Origin: Saccharina japonica | Taxonomy: Eukaryota > Sar > Phaeophyceae > Laminariales > Laminariaceae | Reading direction: 5' to 3' | Assembly: GCA_008828725.1 (NCBI GenBank) | Contig: MEHQ01003036.1 | Coordinates: forward strand, 176,254 to 240,253 | DNA length: 64,000 bases | In this document: piece by piece, positions 25,219 through 35,029 of the stretch | Layout of the letters: each line of letters opens with the position of its first letter | Position numbering within the stretch: position 1 is the first letter of the stretch | Translations under genes and position numbers: made by a program | The notes under the pieces: model-generated | Told to the model about the DNA's origin: nothing | What the model saw: the letters and a program-made list of their open reading frames with translations, nothing else | Databases searched by the model: none

Positions 25219-28200
25219 CCCGGCCACCTGCGCGCCTCGCTTTACCACCTCGCTTTACCACCTCGCTTTACCGCGTCGCATTCGCGTCGCATTCGCTCAT
25301 CTCTCACTTCGCTCCCGCGTTATTTTCGCTTGGCTTCATTTCGCCTGTCAATCGCCGTAATTATCCTCCTCCCTTCGTCCCATCCAGGCTTGTAAGAATC
25401 AAGAGCACGCAAGACCACCCCGCTAAAGTTGGGCTACGCGACACTAGGGTGGGTACCAGCAAGCGCCGAAACATGGTCGCCGCGAGAGGTATTCCGGTCA
25501 CAACCATCACGCTCTCACTAGGACCAAAGCGTTCCGCACATAGATGACCCAGACCACCGGCCATGATCTTAGCCGCGAATATTTCGACGGGCCCGTGCTA
25601 CCGACGAACCCGCGGAACCGACGAAAAGGCACCACTAACACACCCGCGTCCTGCCGGCAATAATGTGTTACCGACGAACCCGCGTTTTCTATACAATACC
25701 GACGAACCCGCGCGTTCTATACAACACCGACGAGCCCGCGCTCCCCATACAATGTCGACGAGCCCGGGCTCTCTATACAATACCGACGAGCCCGGGCTCC
25801 CTATACAATACCGACGAGTCCGCGCTCTCTAGACAATACAGACAAATTTGCGGTCTCGACGAACCCGCGCTCTCCGTACATAGTACCGACGAACCTGCGC
25901 GTGCGCCGCGGCGGCCTTCACTGCCGCCGCCGCCTTCGACACCGCCATCTCCTGCGCGGCTTGAGCCTCCTTTGCCGCCGCTTCCGACGCCGCCCCCGCC
26001 GCGGCCGCTGCGGCAGCTTCCTGACCCCCCTGCGCCCCCCCTCCCGCCAAAAGCTCCGACTTAATCTCACCCGCCCCACCCCCCCCCCCCCCCGCCCCCC
26101 CCGCCGCCGCCGCCGCCCCCCCCGCCGCCGCCGCCGCCCCCCCCGCCGCCGCCGCCGCCCCCCCCGCCGCCGCCGCCGCCCCCCCCGCCGCCGCCGCCGC
26201 CCCCCCCGCCGCCGCCGCCGCCCCCCCCGCCGCCGCCGCCGCCCCCCCCGCCGCCGCCGCCGCCCCCCCCGCCGCCGCCGCCGCCCCCCCCGCCGCCGCC
26301 GCCGCCCCCCCCGCCGCCGCCGCCGCCCCCCCCGCCGCCGCCGCCGCCCCCCCCGCCGCCGCCGCCGCCCCCCCCGCCGCCGCCGCCGCCCCCCCCGCCG
26401 CCGCCGCCGCCCCCCCCGCCGCCGCCGCCGCCCCCCCCGCCGCGGCCGCTGCGGCTGCTTCCTGACCCCCCCGCGCCCCCCCTCCCGCCAAAAGCCCCGA
26501 CTTAATCTCCCCCGCCCCAGCCCCTCCCGCTCCGCCCGCCCCCCCCCCCCCCCCCCCCCGCCGCTGCAGCTGCCGCTGCCGCCGCTGCTGCTGCTGCCGC
26601 AGCCCCCCGCGTTACGAGGCCTCCCGAAACGGCTACAGACCCCGTCGACAGTTCCGGCTGTGGCGGAAAGCTTGTGGGAGCCGGACCTGCCTGCAACAAC
26701 GACAACGGCGCTGCCGCCGGTGCCGCCTCTGCCGCCGCCGCTACCGCCCCCCCCGCCGCCGCCCCCCACCCCACCCCCGCGCTCACACCGCCTTCGCCGG
26801 ACGAATGTTTCTCTTCCCCCGTCTCGGTCTTCACCAGCGGCAACAAGAGGTCCTGCGGCTGCTGCTGCTGCTGCTGGCTGTCGCTGCTGCCTAAAACTTT
26901 ACTTCCTAACAAGCCTTGTGGGTTCATCAACCCCTGGGTTATCAAGCTCGAAGAGTTGGAGGAGGACGAGAGTTGCCGTCCCTGCCGACGATCCTGGCTC
27001 CCGTCGCCGAGGACGGCGAACTGCGCGAACTGTGGGTGGCCCCGCCCCTCGCTGATGGAGGTCGACGAGAGCGTGAGGTTAAGGGCAGCGTCCTCGTCGT
27101 CAGAAGGGAAGTCGAGGAGGTCGCCGTCCGGGGAGAAGAACACCCCGGAGAAGACATCGTCTAGGTTTATACCCTGCCAGGCAATACGCACCAGGTACCG
27201 ACGGAAGTAAGGACGGACCGACGGAACAACCGAAGGGTGGGATAAGGGCGGGCGGAGGAAGCGAGGACGGATGGAGGGAACCAGGACAGACGGACTGGAA
27301 TAAGGACGGATGGAGGGAATTAAGGACCGACAGACGAAAAGTAAGGATGGGCGGAGGTTTATACCTTGCCACATACCGGGTACCAGATATACGGTATACG
27401 AATTGTGAACAAGCGGAATGGACGAATACCGACGGCAATAAGGAAGGACCGGCGGAGCAACCAACGAATATAATAAGGACGGACGGGTGAGTTTAAGCAC
27501 GGGTGGACGGGCGGACGGAGCATGGGCGGACTAAGGTGGAGGGCATACAGACGGACGCAAGGAACAGGGATGGGCGGATCGATAATTATGTAAAGGACGG
27601 ATTGATATATATACCCGTATAGAGGACGTACTTGGTAGTCTGAAACGTATCGATTGGACTTGGCGTACGACACGGTTGTGAAACGGTCCGGAGAATATCT
27701 AAAACCAGAGACAACACGCGATGTTTCTCCCTTAGGCATGAATATGCCTCGGGCAGGTGTTATCACTTCACTGCAATACACTCCTCCGATTAACAGTATA
27801 CTCCGGAGTATATCCTTCCTCCCTTTGAGTACTCCTTCAAGTGCGCGCCTGCGCGTAAAGCCATGTACCGGCCTGCTCCCATCACACCTTGTCTTGGTCG
27901 CGTTTTACCTCACAAGGCCCAAAAAGGGGGCAGCAATTATTTACAGTCCATGGACTGCAGCTCTTAACTGCAGTCCACACGTTATTCCGCTAACCCTAAC
28001 CCCAACCCTACACTTGTGCACCTACTATTATATGTGGAAGCAGGGTGCCAAATTATACCAGGTCCGGGTGGGATCGGGGTAGAGGGGTTGACTAATCAAA
28101 ATGGAGGTGTAGTCTATTGGGCAACCCGTTTCACCCCTACAACACTTTATCACTCATAATATATAGAGTGTGGACTGCACTCAAGTTCTACCATATAGTC

Positions 28201-31200
28201 CATAGGTTGTAAACACAGGCACCGTCTCCAGCATGCTGGAGTTGTAGATGTATGAAAGGATATATGATCTGGGAATATGGGACTAAACAGGGTTCAAAGT
28301 TACGGGTACAGCAGTTTATAGTTTGTTGAACATTCGAACCACTCTGTCCGGAAATGCAACGACCGCTTGGGTATTCCCATTGCAGTAGTGGACAAAGCAT
28401 GATAGTAGATCTTCCTAAGGTAGCTATTTGGGCACTCTGGTTGGCCAAGGGTATGTTTTACGCGGCGCAATAAACTTGGAGTCTTTCCCAGCCACAGCAT
28501 CCCGAGCAAACCAAGAGCCTTTCCAAGCTCACCATCCACGCCGGCCGAGTCAACGTAGAGTCTTACCAAGCACAGCATCCCAGTACTGACCACTGGCATA
28601 GGGTTCGGGTTAAGGTTAGGATTCGGGTCGGAGGGTCGGCTTTAGCCGTCAAGCACAAAACCCCCGTAAAAATATCTACTATCGAGGTCTGTCCACCCCT
28701 CTCCCATTGCGTCTCGCTTCCGCAAAATGAATAAATTACAACCCGTCCCCACCCACATTAACCCTCTTAGGACTGCAGTCCCGTTTTGGGGACAAACGAC
28801 TCTAAGTCTAAGTAATTTGTCCCCAAAACGGGACTCCAGTTCTATAAGGGTTAACATGCTATGATAAGATAGGTGTAAAGAGTAGGCCCTCAGATGGCGT
28901 TTATCGCAGTACTAAAAAGGCCAAATAATCAGAGATAACGCCACGTTTTAAGGCTCATGCACTCTTTCGCATTCTGAGATTCTGGGGACAAACTACTTGG
29001 AGTTCTTGTACGTAGTGGAACATTTCAAACACTTGTCTCGGAATCAAGTGCTTCATTTGCCTTGATGGCGATTATCCTGTCCCAACCACCACACCATTAT
29101 GAACACCCAAATGTCCATTTTTCGGACAGTCTAGTCGCCACGCCGAAACGTATATACCACACGGGAGCGAACGGCGACAGTATTAATAGTAGTCCCCTGA
29201 AAATTGAGCCTCGTCGACCCGGAACAAAGACGGTAGGAGAACGCGGTCATTTTTTGCGCGTTAAGGCCTACAGCTATTATTTAATAGTAGTACAGGACAC
29301 CTAATAAGAAACAGGAAATATGGTCCAGGCTGGATTTCTTATTTGAGAGAGGGTGCTTTCTACACTAAATTCAAGATAACGACTCTCGACTTTCTTAGTT
29401 TCCCTCTGAATCTCAGCCTGGCTTTCTTATTGGCCTGTTTCTTATTAGGTGTCCTGTACTGCTGTATTGTATAGCCTAAATACAACAACTTCTGACATTG
29501 TACTACTACAGTAATACGGGGGAGAACATGGTACAGAAGTAGTGGTCCCTCTATACGTAGCGCCGGTATGCGCCAGCGGGAAAAAAACCGGCACTACAGC
29601 TGTGGCAACCGGCGCTACTCCGGATTGGGAAATATATAGGTGTTAGTATGGACACGGAAAACTAAACTGTGCCAAGCGATTTCACCGGCGCTATAGCGGG
29701 CAACCGGCGCTATTCAACCGGCACTATAGAGGGACCACTACAACCAAAGATGTCAGGAGACGGTCAGTCAAGGGAAAACGAGCATCGGTCAAGGGTGTGG
29801 ATCCGAGTGTTCCACACTAAAACCTAGTAGTTTGGCGCCAGTCAAGGATTTAAAAAAGGAAAATTGCCGTCAGTCAAGGGGCGAAAGTGCCGTCTCCTGA
29901 CATCTTTGACTACAACTGCTGTAATCAGAAGCAAAATTGGCATGTAAACATGGGGGGATGTATGGTTTTTGGGTCCAAGGCGGGTTTTGATTACTATGCC
30001 CCCCCGATAGTCTCAAGGGTGGCGAGCGGCCAGCCACGTGGTCAAACCACAGCCTCCTGCGAGTAGCAACGCGAGCCACTGGACCATTGCGACAGCGTTC
30101 AACGACATCCAACGTTAATTCAACGCCCCACGCCCAACGCGCCATGGACGGGTGAGTGTCTTGCGTGCTACAATCCTATGCATACCTGGTACATGCTGTA
30201 GAGTGTAGAGGGACTATGCATATACTTCGAGCGACACGAATGCTCACGCACTCACGTTTGTGCAATACGTATTATAGGTTGCGCAAGTATTTTGTTCTCG
30301 TTTTTGTTTGTTCATCTATTTTATTGTATTTATTTTTATATTATTTATTATTTATTCTATATTTTGGATTTTTTCCTTTTTTTTTTTTTCTCTTTCACGC
30401 AGCTGGATTGCTAGCAGGGTAGGTCGTGCATGTCGTATATATGGCATTGCATTGTCTGCTCACTGCATTGCAGCGTAGTGTCTCTGTGTCGTAGTTTTGT
30501 GGCCACATAACTGGTATCTCTCTAGGATGAAGAATCGGCAGACACTGGGTGTACTGGATGTCGACGGGTAAAAAGACCGGTTTAATGTGAAGAACACACG
30601 CTGCCGACTGTATCGTGCCATTGGTCGTGGAACTTGCTTGTCATTCTGGGATCTCGACCGATTCCCCCCCTCCCCCCCCAGTTTGTTTCCCTACCTTGTA
30701 GTCCACCTGGTATAACTGCTGCACAGATGCTCCGAGTATACTCGATACTCCGAGTATACTCGGGAGTATCGAGTATTTTTCGTACTCCGAGTACTGAGAG
30801 TATTAGAGTACTGGTGGCCTAAATACTCGGAGTACTTGGAGTATGAGCAGTACTGAAGGCCCAAATACTCCGAGTACTGGGAGTATGAACGGTACTTATA
30901 CTCGAGTACAAGCAGTACTCCGAGTACACACATCTAAATTTCTGGGAGTACTCCGAGTATCGAGAGTATTGAACACCGAAATACTGCAAGTACACAAAGT
31001 ACCTGGAGTGTTTTGTTCTCTAAAATACTCTAATTTCACCAACAAATGCAACGACACAAGCACCAACGAGAACGACGAATATAACAACAACGACCACAAC
31101 GATAACAGCAACAACAACAACAACAACAAAAGGAGAACGAGCAGCAGCACGAGCAGCAGCGTGGCATCGCCCCTGCCGCTGGCACCACCGCCGCGTCAAG

Positions 31201-34200
31201 GCTCTCTCCATCGAAAATACCATATGGGGGGGGTAGCCGATCTTACTTTATCCCCACCCGAATGCGCACACATAAATAAACCTGCCAACCCTCTTACTAA
31301 TATACCGGTAGTCCATAGCGGTTCCGTTAATACACGTAATTGAAAAACATGTGCTCGCACTGGTATGCGCGGGGAGTATGCCCATAGTCTGCATCATTCA
31401 CGAATATACGTAAAGCAATGCTCGGCGTGACCCCATTATTAGACTATTTTAAGTACATTAGCATTCGTAGGACTGCTGAATATATAATGGGCCGTCGGCA
31501 GGGCTCGCCCATCACATACCACCCTGATTCCACGCCGACAGGCCAACCAAACACAAAAATCAAGGGTTTCCAATCAAAAGGCCAGAAAAAAATGGGAGGA
31601 ACACAAAAAAAAAACATTACCAGGGTGTATATATCATATAGCGTCTGGACAGTGATTTTTCGATCTCAAGCCCCCCAATGGATTAGAGTTAGGGTTGTCC
31701 GCTGGGCATGTATATAGTCTACTTGGCCGAAGGGAGGGCCCCCTTACTACCCTGACACTCCACGCCGACACATCGACCGGATCCACCAAAATCGAGGGTT
31801 TCCACTACAAATAAGCGGCAACGGTCTCAGAAAAAACGGGGACAAAATGAAAACCAGGACCTCTGACCTGTGATTTCTCAACCTAGAGCAAAGCAATTGG
31901 AGTTTGGGTTAGGGCTAGGGGCGGGTCTGGGCCGACGTGCAAGGTGGAAATTTGCAAAAAGGTGTTAATGAGTGTATTTGCATGGTGGGCAGGTTTTCGA
32001 CCACCCTCGTGGTGGGTGTTGTATTCAGAGACACCCCAATTTTACGCCGTTGCAAGTTTGAAACACCGGATGTTCGCATGTATCGTATTGTATCATATTG
32101 TAGATACCGTATGTTGGTAAAATATGTTGTGTTGGTCGTGCTGGCGTCCTGTTGTAATGCCGTATCATACACGTATATACACCAAACGTGAAAAATGTAT
32201 GCGCGGGGAGTCAAATCGCTGGCGGCTTTACATGCTTACTTTTAATGGAGAGAAATGAAGCAAAAAAACAGAAAGCTTTACAATACACGTATACGGGTGA
32301 AAAATAAATACGTACGAATATATACGAATACGTCGTATCATGCGTGTATACGCAGAAAACAAACGCCTGCCCCTGCAAAAAAGTGCGAAATCTCAACACT
32401 ATCCTTCAATCTTGGTCAACATCCCTATAACATCTGCTTTGAAATGAACAACGAACAACATCTGCTTCTAAATACGGATCCGCAACTATGTATCTCTGTG
32501 TCGTAGTTTTGTGACCACATAACTGGTACCTTTTTAGGATGAAGAATCGGCACGGACACTGGGTGTGCTGGATGTCGACGGGTAGAAAGGAAGGTTTAAT
32601 GTGAAGAACACACACACACAATAATATGGTTCTGCTGGGTGCGAGACTACTGATGTACAAGGTGTCAGGCATGACGTTACATATTCATGGCAGTATGTAT
32701 ACGAGGTACAGCGTGTAGTGGACCGATATTTATATTTTGGATTTTGGGCGCCCTATTTGAAACAGGGTGGATGTAAGGCGGATAAGGCGGTTGGCCGCCC
32801 TATCGCTAAAAAAACAACACAGGGTGGATGTAAGGCGGATAGGGCTGTTGGCCGCCCTATCGCTAAAAAACCAGGTGTTTTCGGCTGATGTGGAGGCGAG
32901 AGTGGGTCGGGAATAGGGCGGCATCCGACCTGGATAAGGGGAAACCGCTCTATCTGCTATTCGCAGGTTCCACAGATGCTTCGAGTACCTTGGAGTAAAG
33001 TAAGGAGTATTGGAGATAACATACTTCAGGTACTTCGTGTACTCGGAGTATTTCGGGGTTCGATACTCCGGGATACTGCTCGTACTCGGAGTATTTCGGG
33101 TATGAACACTCTCGATACTCCTTGTACTCGGAGTATTTCGGGGTCCGATACTGCGGGTACTCCTTGTACTCCGAGTATTTGGGGCCTCAGTACTGCTCAT
33201 ACTCCAAGTACTCCGAGTATTCAGGCCGCCAGTACTCTAATACTTCAAGTACTCGGAGTACGAAATGTACTCGATACTCGGAGTATACTCGGAGTGTGAA
33301 GTACGTTAGGAGCATCTTTGCATCATTTCAAAGACTCGGCCGTCATTCCTCCCAGGTTCTGGGAGCATGCGAATGGCGTTTATAGCATTTCAAAATTTAC
33401 AAATGCTCCCACTACCTCGGGAGTACAATTAGAGTATTTTCGAGACAAAAATACTTCAGGTACTTTGTGTCAACGGAGTATTTCGGTGTCCAATACTCTC
33501 GATACTCGGGAGTACTCCGAGTTTAGATGTTTTTACTCCGAGTACTTATTGTACTCGAGTATAAGTACTGCTCATGCTCCCAGTACTCTGAGTATTTGGG
33601 CCTTCAGTACTGCTCATACTCCAAGTACTCCGAGTATGTAGACCACCAGTACTCTAATACTCTCAGTACTCGGAGTACGAAAAATACTCGATACTCCGAG
33701 CACTCCGAGCATACTCGGAGTATCGAGTATACTCGGAGCATCTGTGGCAGGTTCCTTTGTGTGTGACAACCGATTTTGGCCGCCTTATGTCGACCGGCCG
33801 CCTTATCTGTGCTGCCTTCTTGTTGTTGTGCTGCCTTATACAGGCCCTACTACGACTATGCCTGGTATTACTATTAATATGATACCAGGTATACCGGCAA
33901 GTAATACCATACAACATGGAAGAAAGCACGCCCCGGTGATAACAGTTTGACGTTTAAAAATAACATCACCGGGTGTGCTACTGTTGTAGGGGGGTGTGGT
34001 ATCTAGCGTATCCCCGGAGATAATCACCACGCACGGTAACCCCACAGCTAGGGGGGTGTGGTGACGAGGGGGTGTGGTATTGAGGGGATGTGGTATTGAG
34101 GGGGGGTGTTAACGGTAAGTGATAATTGCGTAAGGAGCGGTACTATAAATAGACCCCCTCAATACCACTACCGTTAGCAATTATCACGAGATATATCCAT

Positions 34201-34992
34201 CCTACGTACTGTTAATAACCCGACGCCGGTTGTTGGGGCGTAGGGCACACAGCAGTAGGAGGAGTAGTATCAAGTGTTGTCGATGAATGGTATCCACCAG
34301 GCGGTGTGATAATTTTATAATTTTGGCGTTTGATGCTGTTTTCAGACGCACCTCCGTAAAGGGGGTGTGGTATTCAACGTACCCCCGGTGATAAACCGAC
34401 GATAAAATAAACTGAAAAAAACAGCCCAAAAAATACATCACGGGGTGTGCTCATGTAAGGGGGGGTGGTATCTAATGGGGGTGTGCTTTCTTCCGTGTTA
34501 TATCATACGGTAGTGAAGCATTAGGATTCGTATCATGACCATTTACGTACGACGTAACAGGCAGCAGTACAAGCTGAGTCGTATCGTTTGTACGTAGAGC
34601 TCGTGCTACGCGTATGATACGCCGGGGAAAGGGCGTATTTCCCGTATTGTTACATGAGTAGGAAGACGTTGAGCAGGGCGCTACATAAAATGTGATAGGT
34701 TTAGAAGTTGCACATTAATTGATATATACGTCACATGGATACCTGTGCCTGCTTCGTATCGTGCGAAAACAGATGCCATTTTCGCAGGCGAATCAAGCAG
34801 GCGGCTCTCGTCTCTCGAGCATTCCAGGAGTGTCTGGTAGTATAGGTATCCTGAACCCTTGCATGAGGCCTACCAGGTATACACCAGGTATATACGATCG
34901 TACTGCTGTACGAACAACCACTTTTGTCTCAACCCTCCCCCACCGATTCCCCCTGCTTGTCTCCCGTAACAGGTTACCCAGGTTACCTGTAG

Positions 34993-35029
<37 letters not shown>

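Noticed and set aside
25901..27055. 384-codon plus-strand frame rich in Arg and Pro
   Set aside because: It is the antisense of aureochrome exon 2 and owes its length to the GC-rich 21-bp repeat.
29870..30145. Minus-strand 91-codon frame as the first aureochrome exon
   Set aside because: Overlaps a MITE and shows no phase-compatible donor before GINLDDVF, whereas the 35,591-35,740 exon does.
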